Notes: generated by a model from the sequence alone, not told the origin. DNA of 64,000 nt from Roseisalinus antarcticus (GCF_900172355.1 NZ_FWFZ01000010.1:62001-126000), one strand, 5' to 3'; positions 8,124 to 17,174 are shown, numbered from the stretch's first letter. A program made the numbers and translations.

Positions 8124-8912
8124 ATGCCAAACGCTTACCAGATCTCCGACGAAGCTTTCGTCATCCCCGAATCCCTGCCCGTGCCCGGGGTCGGCAAGCT
8201 GCCCGTCAACGCCATGGTCCTGCGCGGGAAAGAGCCGATGATCCTCGACACGCTCGCGATCGTTCATCGCGATACATTCCTCGACGAGGTGTTCCGCATT
8301 GTCGAGCCCGAGGACGTGCGCTGGCTCTTTCTCAGCCACGAGGATCGCGACCATTCGGGCGCGATCATGCAGGTGATGGAGAAATGCCCCAAAGCCAAGC
8401 TGGTCACCAATTTTCTGGGGCTCGGCAAGCTGCACGAGGAGTTCGATTTCGATCCCCACCGGATCCACATCCTCAACGACGGCGACAAGCTGGACATGGG
8501 CGACCGGACCGTCCACGCGATCCGCCCGCCACTGTTCGACAGTTCGGCGACCACGGGAATCTGGGATCCGAAATCCGAGATCTACTATGGCGCCGATTGC
8601 TTCGGGGTCGTGACCGACGACATCCCCCAATACACCGACGAGATGAGCCAGTCGGAGTTCGAGGACGGGTACTATTTCATGAACCGCGCCAACCACATCT
8701 GGTTCGAGCACGTGCGGCCCGAGGCTCTGGCGGCGGGCGCGGAAAAGATCAAGGCGCTGGATGCCCGCATGATCGTCTCGGGTCACGGCCCGGTAGAGAG
8801 ACGCAACGTGCCCGCCATGTGCAACATGATCAAGCGCATCTCGGACATGCCCGCGATCGAACTGCCCGGCCAGGACCTCTATGAGGAGATGCTGCGACCT
8901 GCCGCTGAATGA
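8124..8912 (+). CDS. ODP-type metallo-beta-lactamase-fold di-iron protein (FprA-like, no flavodoxin domain)
   Basis: 262 residues. The metallo-beta-lactamase fold has the metal-binding run SHEDRDHSG (His72, Asp74, Asp76, His77), a bridging Asp in YYGADCFG and a late His in IVSGHGPVE. The arrangement resembles the oxygen-binding di-iron domain of flavodiiron proteins (FprA/NorV). There Glu occupies the third position of HxExDH; here it is Asp. The flavodoxin and rubredoxin modules of full flavodiiron proteins are absent, so electrons would have to come from a separate protein. Relatives reduce O2 or NO. As the last gene of the run it could protect the operon's oxidative chemistry from oxygen or radicals (inference). 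Confidence 0.75.
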   Translation: MPNAYQISDEAFVIPESLPVPGVGKLPVNAMVLRGKEPMILDTLAIVHRDTFLDEVFRIVEPEDVRWLFLSHEDRDHSGAIMQVMEKCPKAKLVTNFLGLGKLHEEFDFDPHRIHILNDGDKLDMGDRTVHAIRPPLFDSSATTGIWDPKSEIYYGADCFGVVTDDIPQYTDEMSQSEFEDGYYFMNRANHIWFEHVRPEALAAGAEKIKALDARMIVSGHGPVERRNVPAMCNMIKRISDMPAIELPGQDLYEEMLRPAAE

Positions 8913-9149
8913 CCGACAAGGGGGCCGGGCCACCTGGCAACCGGGAGGCGTCGCGGACGTCATGTCCGACGCCGTCCTGGCATCCGAAATGACCCGCGTT
9001 CCTGTCTTCGCCGATGGGACAACCGCATTGAAAAACGTCGGCGCTGCGCGACTTTGCGGTCCCGTTGCGGGCACGCCCGCGCCCGAACGATGGACGCATC
9101 TCGCGCGACCGCGTAACCTGCGCTGAAGCTGGGGAAATGGAGGCCGGTC

Positions 9150-9548
9150 ATGGAGATGTTTGCGGGCGGGTGCCTCTGCGGCGACGTTCGCTTCGTGGCG
9201 ACGGGGCGCCCCTTCCGCGTCGGGATCTGTCATTGTCTCGATTGCAGAAAACACCACGGGGCCCTGTTCTATGCCGCCGCCGTCTTTCCCCAGGACGCCG
9301 TGCGGATCGAGGGCACCCCGCGTGACTACGAAGGCCGCCTGTTCTGTCCACGCTGCGGCGGCTCCGTCCTCGCCCGCAGCGGAGACGAGGTCGAGGTGCA
9401 CCTGGGGGCCCTGGATGCGACGGATCAACTGACCCCGACCTACGAAAGCTGGGCCCTGCGCCGGGAGGGATGGTTGCCGGTCTTCGCCGGTCTGGAACGA
9501 TACGAGAAGGACCGCCACGAACCTCGGCGCCGTCAGGACCGGACCTGA
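9150..9548 (+). CDS. GFA/CENP-V family zinc protein
   Basis: 132 residues. Conserved zinc ligands of the glutathione-dependent formaldehyde-activating (GFA) fold are present: GGCLCGDVRF (Cys8, Cys10), ICHCLDCRKHHGA (Cys27, Cys29 and Cys32 by my count) and LFCPRCGGSVLAR (the CPxCG pair). The typical C-terminal segment (WALRREGWLPV) also fits the family. Despite the name, most members have no proven role in formaldehyde metabolism. It is separated from the upstream operon by 237 bp and begins with GGAGG about 8 bp before the ATG. The 237-bp gap (8913-9149) holds no gene I can support. Confidence 0.85.
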   Translation: MEMFAGGCLCGDVRFVATGRPFRVGICHCLDCRKHHGALFYAAAVFPQDAVRIEGTPRDYEGRLFCPRCGGSVLARSGDEVEVHLGALDATDQLTPTYESWALRREGWLPVFAGLERYEKDRHEPRRRQDRT

Positions 9549-9696
9549 CATCGCGTCCCTGGCCGGCGCCAAGCGCAGATGGCGCACGGCCGGCCTCAGC
9601 AAAGGCACCCCGATCGCTTCCGGCAGCGGCAAGGGCATGCAACATGGATCCGGTGAGACAACGGCGGCCGGGGCACCGGACCGGCGATCTGCCAGG

Positions 9697-10583
9697 ATGG
9701 ACAAGCCTGCCGTCATGCATGCCTTTCGCCGCATCGTCGAGCAGGGCCGTTTCGCGCGTGCCGCCGAGGATCCCGGCGTGTCGCCCGCGCTTCTCCGCCG
9801 CGAGATCAGACTACTCGAAGACAGCCTCGGCAGCACCCGTCTGACGCGGACGACCCGGGCCGTGTCCCTGACGGACGCAGGCCGGCTGTATCACGAGGCG
9901 GCCAACAGCATCCTCGGGGCGGTTTTGCGGGTTGAGGCCCGGATCCGCGAGGGGGCCGGTGCGGTGCGCGGCCATCTGAAGGTCACCGCCTCCAGTTCCT
10001 TCGGACAGACGGTGATCGCCCCGATGCTTCCGGCCTTCCTGGAGGCCTGTCCCGATCTGGGCCTGTCGCTGTCGCTCGACGACCGGGTGGTCGACATGGT
10101 CGAGGGCGGTTGCGACGTCTCGATCCGGATCCGGCCCGCGATGCCGGTGTCCGCGCTGGTCGCGCGACGGATCGGCACCATGCGCCAGCGCATGTATGCC
10201 GCGCCCGCCTATCTTGAACGTGCCGGCACGCCCCAAGCCCCCGGCGACATCCGCGGCCAAAGTCTCGGCGGCTTCCTGCTCGCCGAGCACCTGACAAGCT
10301 GGACCCTGACCGGCCCCACGAGGACATATGCGCTCGACCTCGACCCCGCGGTGCGGGCTGGCAACGGTCTCGTGCTGCGGGACCTTCTGATCGCGGGGCG
10401 GGGCATCGGCACCTTGCCGGATTTCGTCTCGAACGGTCCCGAGGCGCGGGGCGAGCGAAGCGGGTCCTGCCGGAGCATGAACTGCCGGACCACGACATCT
10501 TTGCCGTCGCCGCATCCCGCCTCGGCATGGGCGCACGGGTCACCGCGTTTCTGAACCATCTGGTCGCGGCGCTGCGGGCCTGA
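9697..10583 (+). pseudogene. LysR-family regulator with a C-terminal frameshift
   Basis: The N-terminal helix-turn-helix (AFRRIVEQGRFARAAEDPGVSP, then RREIRLLEDSLGS) and the effector-binding domain (GHLKVTASSSFGQTVIAPML) identify a LysR regulator of the Ser-rich 'TARA' type. The frame is intact up to about 10455 (NGPEARGE) and is then lost. The remaining C-terminus is found in the -1 frame, encoding RVLPEHELPDHDIFAVAASR and a further segment that stops at 10581-10583. Inserting one base in GAGCGAAGCGGG restores GEL-K-RVLP, the normal family end. Without it the protein runs to 10554 with an unrelated tail. The corrected length is 295 residues. It may be a decayed gene or a single-base assembly error. 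The start is placed at the ATG at 9697, where homology begins. Confidence 0.7.
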
Positions 10584-10688
10584 CATTCTTCAACCCGCTT
10601 GACGAGTGAAGTCAGAAACCGGCGGCTGTTCCCGCACGTCCCATCCCCGATCTTCACCGGTATCGACCCCCGGACCGGAGAGGATCCC

Positions 10689-11290
10689 ATGACCCGGATT
10701 CTCGTCCTTTGCTATGCCAGATACGGCCAACTCCGCGCCCTGGCCCGGACCGAGGCCAACAACGCACGAAGCGTGCCGGGCACCGATGTCGACCTGCGAC
10801 GCGTCCCCGAGACCGTGCCGGAAGCCGTCCGTCGAAACGCCGGTTCCGCCGCCGACGACACGCCCGTTGCCGCGCCGGCCGACCTCGAGGCCCATGACGC
10901 CATCCTGATCGGCACGCCGACGCTGTTCGGGATGATGGCCGGGCAGATGAAGTCGTTCCTGGACCAGGCCGGCGGGCACTGGGCGCACATTGCGCTGGTG
11001 GGCAAGGTTGCGGGCGTCCTCGCCTCGACCGGATCGAAGCATGGCGGGCATGAGGCGACCCTGCTGTCGAGCCAGATCCCGCTCAAGCCTTTCGGCATGC
11101 TCATCGTAGGCATGCCCCATACCTTCGCCGGCAAGACCTCGTCGGAGGCGGTGCTGGGCGGCGGTCCCTATTGCGCGGGGACCATCGCCGGCGCGGACGG
11201 AGCATGCCGGCCCGAAGTCGCCGACCTGGCCGGGGCCCGCATTCACGGGGCCCATATCGCCCGGATCGCGGCACGGCGGACCGCGGGCGC
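10689..11290 (+). pseudogene. WrbA-like NAD(P)H:quinone oxidoreductase remnant without a stop
   Basis: From MTRILVLCYARYGQ the reading frame encodes a flavodoxin-like protein with WrbA landmarks: GTPTLFGMMAGQMKSFLDQ, GKVAGVLASTGSKHGGHE, GMLIVGMPHTFAGK and CAGTIAGADGACRPE. The end boundary is approximate. After the usual family end (HIARIAARR, about 11285) there is no stop, and the frame runs on into the next gene as far as 11681. The FMN-phosphate loop is also altered: YARYGQLRALA replaces the usual YSSYGHxxxMA. The lost stop, the weak loop and two damaged neighbours suggest a decaying gene. WrbA proteins reduce quinones to hydroquinones with two electrons. Confidence 0.6.
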
Positions 11291-11471
11291 GGCCCTGGAG
11301 GCGGCGGCATGGCGTCGCTTCGCCCTGTCCCGCCTTTGCGCCTCGCCCCCCGGCCCGGCCCGACGTTCGTCCCGGACCAAGCGACGCCATGCCGCCCGCG
11401 CGACCGTTGTCCCGGCAACCAAATCGAGCGACCGCGCGACCGCGCCGGAAATCCCGACGAGGAGACCTCCA

Positions 11472-12178
11472 ATGTCCCGAACCAAAGACATCCTTCTGAC
11501 CGCTCGGGCCCCCGCGATCTGGGGCAGCACATACCTGGTCACGACCGAGGCATTGCCCCGGACCATCCCGTCGGCCTGGCGGCCTTTCGCGCCCTGCCCG
11601 CCGGGCTGCCGCTTCTGGCCGCTACACGTTGCCTGCCGCCCCGCGAGTGGTTTGGCCGGGGCTTCGTCCTCGGGGGTTTGAACTTCGCCACGTTCTGCGT
11701 GCTGCTGTTCGTCGCGGCCAACCGGCTGCCCGGCGGGGTCGCGGCGGCGGTGGGAGGTGTCGCCTCGATGGCGGCCGGCACTGTCCTCAGCCGCCGGTGG
11801 CGTCGCTCAGCTTCGCTGCGTGGCAACTCGCGGCGGGCGGGCTGATCCTGCTGCCGCTGGCACTGGTGGTAGAGGGCCCGATGCCGCATTTGACCGCCCT
11901 CAACCTCTGGAGCCTCGCCTGGTGGGCGCCGCGGCGCGCCATGCGCTCTGGTTTCGGGGGGGGGGGCGCGGCTGGAGCCTGGCGCCGTCTCGATGCTGGG
12001 AATGATGAGCCCGGTGACGGCGGCGCTTCGCGGCTGGATCCGGCTCGGGCAGGCGCTGAGCCCGCTGCAGATGGCCGGGGCGATCGTCGTCCTCGGTTCA
12101 GTTGGGGCGGGCCAATGGGTCAACCGCCCCGCCCCGGCGGCCGGGCGGCCCGGCCCCGCCCCCGGCGGCCGGTGCTAG
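11472..12178 (+). pseudogene. EamA/DMT-family transporter, multiply frameshifted and internally deleted
   Basis: Pieces of a ten-helix drug/metabolite transporter appear in successive frames. MSRTKDILLTARAPAIWGST begins at 11472 with a good AGGAG site. FRALPAGLPLLAATRCLPPR and the GLNFATFCVLLFVAANRLPG helix follow in another frame, LSFAAWQLAAGGLILLPLAL in a third, and MLGMMSPVTAALRGW with LQMAGAIVVLGSVGAGQW in a fourth, ending at TAG 12176-12178. Helices 4-5 appear to be missing where RLPGGVAAAVGG runs straight into VASMAAGTVLSRRW. One frame change is near a run of eleven G (11956-11966). The total is 235 codons against about 290 in the family. No functional product is expected. Confidence 0.75.
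11956..11966. repeat. run of 11 G within the EamA remnant
   Basis: Eleven consecutive G residues lie at one of the frame changes of the transporter remnant. Such runs slip during replication and are also a common place for assembly errors. Confidence 0.9.
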
Positions 12179-13824
12179 TCGTCGTCCCCGTATTGCGTCC
12201 GCGCGGCCTCTGCCGTGATGAACCCCGCCGCGATATCCTCGGCGATCGCCTCCAGCGACCGTTTGCGCGGATCGCCGTGGCCGCCCCCGCCCGGCAGGCT
12301 CAGGCGCAGACGCTGGCCGTTGCGGACCAGTTGCCGGCCCTTCGACCTCAACTCGGTTCCGTCGGCCAGCTCGACCCGGCCCGGGGCGCCGTCGCCACCG
12401 CCCTCGCGGCCGCGGGCGGGGTGCCGGACCCGGTCGAACATGGCGTTGAAATAGAAGTCATAGCCCTCGCGGGCCTCGATCTCGATGGTCTGGCCGAGGC
12501 CGCCGCGCTGCGCCCCCGTCCCTCCCGAGCCCTCACGCAGGTCCTTGCGCCAGACCGTGATCGGGCCGACATGCTCGGTCGCCTCCACGCTCATCGTCGA
12601 TACGCCCGAGGGGAAGGCCGTGGCCGAAAGCCCGTCATGGGCCGGCCGCGCCCCGGTGCCGCCGGAGTTGAACATCAGGATCTCGCGGTCGGGCAGACCG
12701 CTGGCCGGGTCCGTGGGCCGGGCCGAGATCTGGATGTTCCACAGGGCCGAGGCGCCTTCGGCGGGCACCACCCCCGGCATGGCCTTGTCCAGCGCCCCCA
12801 GCACCACGTCGGGCACGAGGTGCCCCATGACATGGCGGACCGAGACCGGCGCGGGGCGGCGCGCGGCCAGGATGGAGCCCTCGGGCGCGGTGATCTCGAA
12901 CGGCTCCAGCGAGCCGGTGTTGTTGGGCACCTCGGGCGCGATCGCGCATTTCAGCGCGTAGCAGGCATAGGCGCGGGTGTAGACCTCGGGGCAGTTCACG
13001 CCGAATTTCGACATGCCCGAAGTCCCGGCGAAATCGGCGGTCAACCGGTCGCCCTCGACCACGAGCCTGACCTCCATGTGCACCGGCGTGTCGTAGCCGT
13101 CGACCTGCATCGTGTTGCCATAGCTGCCCGCCGGCACGGTCGCGATGGCCGCGCGGGTAGCCTTGCGCGAAGTCTCGATGATGAAATCGCTGAGGTCGCC
13201 CAGCGTGTCGATGTGGAACTCGTCCATCATCGACAGCAGGCGCCGTTCTCCGGTCTTGTTGCAGGCGGCGAGCGAATACATGTCGCCCACGGTCTGGTCC
13301 GGCGTGCGCACGTTGGCGCGGACCATCTCGATCAGCAGGGGCTGGACCTGCCCGCGCACGGCGAACTTGGTGATCGGGATCAGCAGGCCCTCTTCGTAGA
13401 CCTCGCGCCCGTCCGGCCCGAAGCCGCGCCCGCCGATGTCGACCACGTGGGCGGTGCAGGCGAAATAGCCGATATGGACCCCGTTGCGGAACACCGGGGT
13501 GACCACGGTGATGTCGTGCAGGTGGCCGGTGCCGAGCCAGGGATCGTTGGTGATGAAGACATCGCCCTCGAACGTGTCCTGCGGCCCGATCCGGGCGGCG
13601 AAGTGGGTCACGCTCTCGGCCATGGCGTTGACATGGCCGGGGGTTCCGGTGACGGCCTGCGCCATCATCCGGCCCTGCCGGTCGAACAGCCCCGCCGAAA
13701 GGTCGCCCGCCTCGCGCACCGAGGTCGAGAACGCCGTCCGGATCAGCGTGGTCGCCTGTTCCTCGACCACCGCGATCAGGCGGTTCCACATGATCTGGAA
13801 ATCAATGGTTGCGGTCGGCGTCAT
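12175..13824 (-). CDS. hyuB: hydantoinase B/oxoprolinase (HyuB) subunit
   Basis: 549 residues. The HyuB domain covers nearly the whole protein: IDFQIMWNRLIAVVEEQAT and RTAFSTSVREAGDLSAGLFD at the N-terminus, HVNAMAESVTHFA, TNDPWLGTGHLHDITVVTP (residues about 88-106), and the Gly-rich C-terminus LSLPGGGGHGDPRKRSLEAIAEDIAAGFIT with the usual end. HyuA and HyuB form a complex that opens cyclic amides such as hydantoins or 5-oxoproline, usually with ATP; related acetone carboxylases use the same folds. Its ATG overlaps the stop of hyuA by 4 bp, so the subunits are translationally coupled. The stop codon overlaps the end of the convergent transporter remnant. Confidence 0.9.
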   Translation of the reverse strand: MTPTATIDFQIMWNRLIAVVEEQATTLIRTAFSTSVREAGDLSAGLFDRQGRMMAQAVTGTPGHVNAMAESVTHFAARIGPQDTFEGDVFITNDPWLGTGHLHDITVVTPVFRNGVHIGYFACTAHVVDIGGRGFGPDGREVYEEGLLIPITKFAVRGQVQPLLIEMVRANVRTPDQTVGDMYSLAACNKTGERRLLSMMDEFHIDTLGDLSDFIIETSRKATRAAIATVPAGSYGNTMQVDGYDTPVHMEVRLVVEGDRLTADFAGTSGMSKFGVNCPEVYTRAYACYALKCAIAPEVPNNTGSLEPFEITAPEGSILAARRPAPVSVRHVMGHLVPDVVLGALDKAMPGVVPAEGASALWNIQISARPTDPASGLPDREILMFNSGGTGARPAHDGLSATAFPSGVSTMSVEATEHVGPITVWRKDLREGSGGTGAQRGGLGQTIEIEAREGYDFYFNAMFDRVRHPARGREGGGDGAPGRVELADGTELRSKGRQLVRNGQRLRLSLPGGGGHGDPRKRSLEAIAEDIAAGFITAEAARTQYGDDD

Positions 13825-15893
13825 GGGCGGGCCTCCTTTCGGATCAGGCGCAGGCTGCCGTCCCCTTGTCCGATGACGCGGTAGCCGGAGGTGACGATGG
13901 TGCAGGTCTCGAACTCGACCACGATCGCGGGGCCCTCGACCATCCGGCCCGGCGTCAATTCCGAGCGCAGGACCTCGGGCGCGTCGACGATCCGCCGCTC
14001 CGCCGCATCAAGAAACTGCCGGGTGCGCAGCGCGGGTGCGGCCTCGCCGGCCGCGTGGCGGACCGCCGGCGTTACGGGGGGCAGGACGGTCGAGACGGTC
14101 AGCAGCCAGTTGGTGATCTCGACGGGCAGGCCGTCGATGGTGCGCCCGAAGAGGGTGCGATAGGCCTCCTCGAACAAGGCGTGGATCATCGGCACATCGT
14201 CGGGGCCCAGCCTGCGGTGGGGCAGGATCACCGGAATTTCCCAGCCCTGCCCGGAATAGCGCATCTGGGCGGTGAGCCGCGTCGTCCGCTCGAGCCCGCG
14301 TGCGCCGTCGTCGACGAAGTCATGGGCCTCGGCCTCCATCTCTGCGAGGGCGGTGGTGACCGCCTCGGCGTCAAAGGCATCGAGACGCTGGAACAGCCCC
14401 CGGGTCGCCTCGAAGCTGAACGGCGCCTTCAGAAACCCGATGGCGGAGCCCACGCCCGCGCCGGGCGGGATCAGAAGCTCGTCGATGCCCAGCTTTTCGC
14501 AAAGCCGGCAGGCGTGAAGCGGGGCGCCGCCGCCGAAGGCGATCATGGTGAAATGCTCGATGTCGCGCCCGTTCTCGACCGCATGCACACGCGCCGCGTT
14601 GGCCATGTTCTCGTCCACCAGCTCGGTGATGCCGAAGCCCGCGGCATCGGCGGTCATCTCCAGCGCCTTGGCCGCCGCCTCCGCCCGGTCGGGATGCAGA
14701 CGAATGGAGCCGCCGGCGAAATTCTCGGGGTCCAGCCGGCCGAGCAGGAGGTTGGCATCGGTCACCGTGGGCTCTGTCCCGCCGCGGCCGTAGCAGGCGG
14801 GACCGGGCTCCGACCCGGCAGAGCGGGGGCCGACCCGAAGCCGCCCCATGCTGTCGATCGAGGCGATGGAGCCGCCGCCGGCGCCGATCTCGACCATCTC
14901 GACGACCGGGGTGGAAACGGTCATTCCCGAGCCTTTCTTGAAGCGGTAGGTGCGGGCCACCTCGAAGGTGTTGGCGGTCTTGGGCGTGCCGTCCTCGATC
15001 AGACAGATCTTGGCCGTGGTCCCGCCCATGTCGAAGCTGAGCACCTGGTCCAGCCCGTGCGCACGGGCGTAATCCGCAGCGAAGATCGCGCCCCCCGCCG
15101 GCCCGGATTCCAGCAGGCGCACCGGCTGTTCGACCGCCGTGTCGACCGAGATCAGCCCGCCACCCGAATGCAACAGGTAGACCGGGGCGGTCACCCCGAC
15201 ATCGCGCAGCCGGCTGACGAGCCGGCCGAGGTAATCGGAGACCTGGGGCTGGACATAGGCATTGGCGATCACGGTGTTGAAGCGCGGCAGCTCGCGCATC
15301 TGCGGCGAAATCACCGACGAGATCGAGATCGCGAGCTCCGGCGCCGCTTCCCGCAGCGCCTTGGCCATGGCGCGTTCATGGGCGTCGTTGGCATAGGCGT
15401 GGATGAGGCCGATGGCCACGGCCTCGAAGCCGCCGTCCAGCACCCGCGCGACCATCGCCGCGACCTCGGCCGGGTCGAGGGGACGCAGGACCTCGCCGTT
15501 CGGCCCCATACGCTCGTCCAGGGTAAAACGGTCCTGCCGGGGCACCAGAGGCTTGGGCAGGACGATGTTCAGGTCATATTGCTCGAACCGGTTCTCCGAG
15601 CGCATCTCGATCACGTCGCGAAAACCCTCGGTGGTGATGAAGGCGGTCCGGGCGCCACGCCGCTCGATCAGGGCGTTGGTCACGAGGGTGGTGCCGTGGA
15701 TCACCTGGCGGATGGCGCCCGGGTCGACGCCGGCGTCCCGCGCCGCGCCGAGGATGCCGTCGATGATCGCCTGTTCGGGCCGGGCATGGCTGGTCATCAC
15801 CTTGCCCGTCGCCAGGCCGCCCGGATGGGCGAGCGCGACATCGGTAAAGGTGCCGCCGATATCGACGCCGACGCGGATTTCACTGGGTGTCAT
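13821..15893 (-). CDS. hyuA: hydantoinase A/oxoprolinase (HyuA) subunit
   Basis: 690 residues with the ASKHA-type ATP-binding fold. RVGVDIGGTFTDVAL at residues 7-21 is the phosphate-1 loop, IHGTTLVTNALIERRG follows, and LSFDMGGTTAKICLIEDG (about residue 290) is phosphate-2. GAGGGSIASID and TVTDANLLLGRL are further conserved blocks. The C-terminal acetophenone-carboxylase-like domain ends in VVEFETCTIVTSGYRV. With HyuB it should hydrolyse a cyclic imide or lactam with ATP. It lies 6 bp downstream of the FAD oxidoreductase gene in one transcription unit, so the ring substrate may be a product of that oxidase or share its pathway (inference). The exact substrate is not readable from the sequence. 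Confidence 0.9.
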   Translation of the reverse strand: MTPSEIRVGVDIGGTFTDVALAHPGGLATGKVMTSHARPEQAIIDGILGAARDAGVDPGAIRQVIHGTTLVTNALIERRGARTAFITTEGFRDVIEMRSENRFEQYDLNIVLPKPLVPRQDRFTLDERMGPNGEVLRPLDPAEVAAMVARVLDGGFEAVAIGLIHAYANDAHERAMAKALREAAPELAISISSVISPQMRELPRFNTVIANAYVQPQVSDYLGRLVSRLRDVGVTAPVYLLHSGGGLISVDTAVEQPVRLLESGPAGGAIFAADYARAHGLDQVLSFDMGGTTAKICLIEDGTPKTANTFEVARTYRFKKGSGMTVSTPVVEMVEIGAGGGSIASIDSMGRLRVGPRSAGSEPGPACYGRGGTEPTVTDANLLLGRLDPENFAGGSIRLHPDRAEAAAKALEMTADAAGFGITELVDENMANAARVHAVENGRDIEHFTMIAFGGGAPLHACRLCEKLGIDELLIPPGAGVGSAIGFLKAPFSFEATRGLFQRLDAFDAEAVTTALAEMEAEAHDFVDDGARGLERTTRLTAQMRYSGQGWEIPVILPHRRLGPDDVPMIHALFEEAYRTLFGRTIDGLPVEITNWLLTVSTVLPPVTPAVRHAAGEAAPALRTRQFLDAAERRIVDAPEVLRSELTPGRMVEGPAIVVEFETCTIVTSGYRVIGQGDGSLRLIRKEARP

Positions 15894-15899
15894 TGTGGG

Positions 15900-17174
15900 T
15901 CAGATGCTCTTGATTACCTGGTTCGCGGCAAAGGCCATTTGATAGAGACGGGACATGATCGGCGCCGACCGGACCGGCGCGAGGTCGGTCATCGGCAGCG
16001 GCAACTCGGCCAAGTCCATGCCGGTCAGAAGCCCCGCCATCGCCTGCCCGAAAAGCGTGCCGGTGGTGATCCCGCGGCCGTTGTAGCCGACGGGGGTATA
16101 GAGGTTCTCGCCCAGCTTGCAGATCCGCGGCAGATGATCCGGCGTCATCGCGATCTGCCCGGTCCAGGCCTCTTCGAAGGTCACCGGGCCCAGCGCGGGG
16201 AACATCGCCGCCAGCTTCTTTTGCGCCCACCGATGAGAGGCGCCGCCCGCCGCCGTGCCCATGATCCTGCCCATACTGCCGAGGATCAGGCGGTCGGACA
16301 TGTCGCGGCGCAGCGAGACCATGATCTTCCCGGTGCTCCAGAGCCCCTGCCGCCCCGGCAGGATGTCTTTCGCCGCCGGCCCGAGGGGCTCGGTCGCGAG
16401 CTGGAAGAAATTGATCGTCGTGTAGGCGCGCTTCAGCCCGGGCCAGAGATCGTCGGAATAGGCGTTCGTGCCCAGCACCACCGCCCGAGCCCGCAGATCG
16501 CCGCTTTCGGTCCCGACGATCCAGGCCCCGCCGTCGCGGCGCAGCGAGGTGACGCGGGTCCCGGTGCTGATCGTCGCGCCCGCCCCCCGCGCCGCGCGGG
16601 CCAGCCCCCGGCAATAGCCCATCGGGTTGATCGTCCCGGCCCGGTGGTCGAGCAGCCCGCCGTGAAACACCTCGGTGCCCGTCGCCGCAGCCACCTCGGC
16701 GCGGTCCAGCAGGTCGACCGGGGCGCCGAGGCGCTGCCATTCCGCGTGACGGGCCTTCAGCTCGGCCTGGCCGGATGGCGCGTGGGCGGCGTGGATCGTC
16801 CCGGTCCGTGTGACCTCACAGCGGATCTGGTGCCGCTCGATCAGGGAAAAGACATATTCGGGGGCCGCGCCGAACCGCTCGGTGAAACGCGGGCCGTAGG
16901 TCGGCCCGAGCGCCGTGCGCACCGCCGCGGGCGGGTGCCAGACGCCGGCGTTCACCAGCCCCACGTTCCGGCCGGAGCCGCCGTGGCCCAGTTGCTCGGC
17001 CTCCAGCACATGGGCGGACAGGCCGGCCTCCGCACAATGCAGCGCGGTCGACAGGCCGGTGAAACCTCCGCCGACGATGGCGACATCCACCGTGTCCGCC
17101 CCCGAGAGCGGCGCCGCGACATCGGGTTCCTGCGCGGACGCGGCCCAAAGCGAAATCGGTTTGTCGCGTGTCAT
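15900..17174 (-). CDS. DAO-family FAD-dependent amine/amino-acid oxidoreductase
   Basis: 424 residues from the ATG at 17174 (MTRDKPISLWAAS); an upstream in-frame ATG would add an unconserved Arg-rich tail. The FAD fold (DVAIVGGGFTGLSTALHCA, ending in VLEAEQLGHGGSGRN) and the C-terminal IAMTPDHLPRICKLGENLY with GYNGRGITTGTLFGQAMAG match the gamma-glutamylputrescine oxidase/PuuB-like branch of D-amino-acid oxidases. These oxidise a C-N bond to an imine with reduction of FAD. It heads a three-gene operon with hyuA and hyuB. The RidA imine deaminase at 22.3 kb could process its imine product (inference). It is divergent from the rhodanese gene, with a palindrome and an IclR-like site in between. 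Confidence 0.85.
   Translation of the reverse strand: MTRDKPISLWAASAQEPDVAAPLSGADTVDVAIVGGGFTGLSTALHCAEAGLSAHVLEAEQLGHGGSGRNVGLVNAGVWHPPAAVRTALGPTYGPRFTERFGAAPEYVFSLIERHQIRCEVTRTGTIHAAHAPSGQAELKARHAEWQRLGAPVDLLDRAEVAAATGTEVFHGGLLDHRAGTINPMGYCRGLARAARGAGATISTGTRVTSLRRDGGAWIVGTESGDLRARAVVLGTNAYSDDLWPGLKRAYTTINFFQLATEPLGPAAKDILPGRQGLWSTGKIMVSLRRDMSDRLILGSMGRIMGTAAGGASHRWAQKKLAAMFPALGPVTFEEAWTGQIAMTPDHLPRICKLGENLYTPVGYNGRGITTGTLFGQAMAGLLTGMDLAELPLPMTDLAPVRSAPIMSRLYQMAFAANQVIKSI

Noticed and set aside
9637-12178. Insertion sequence or prophage remnant as the cause of the damaged genes
   Set aside because: No transposase or integrase fragments, terminal inverted repeats or target duplications are visible around the three decaying genes.
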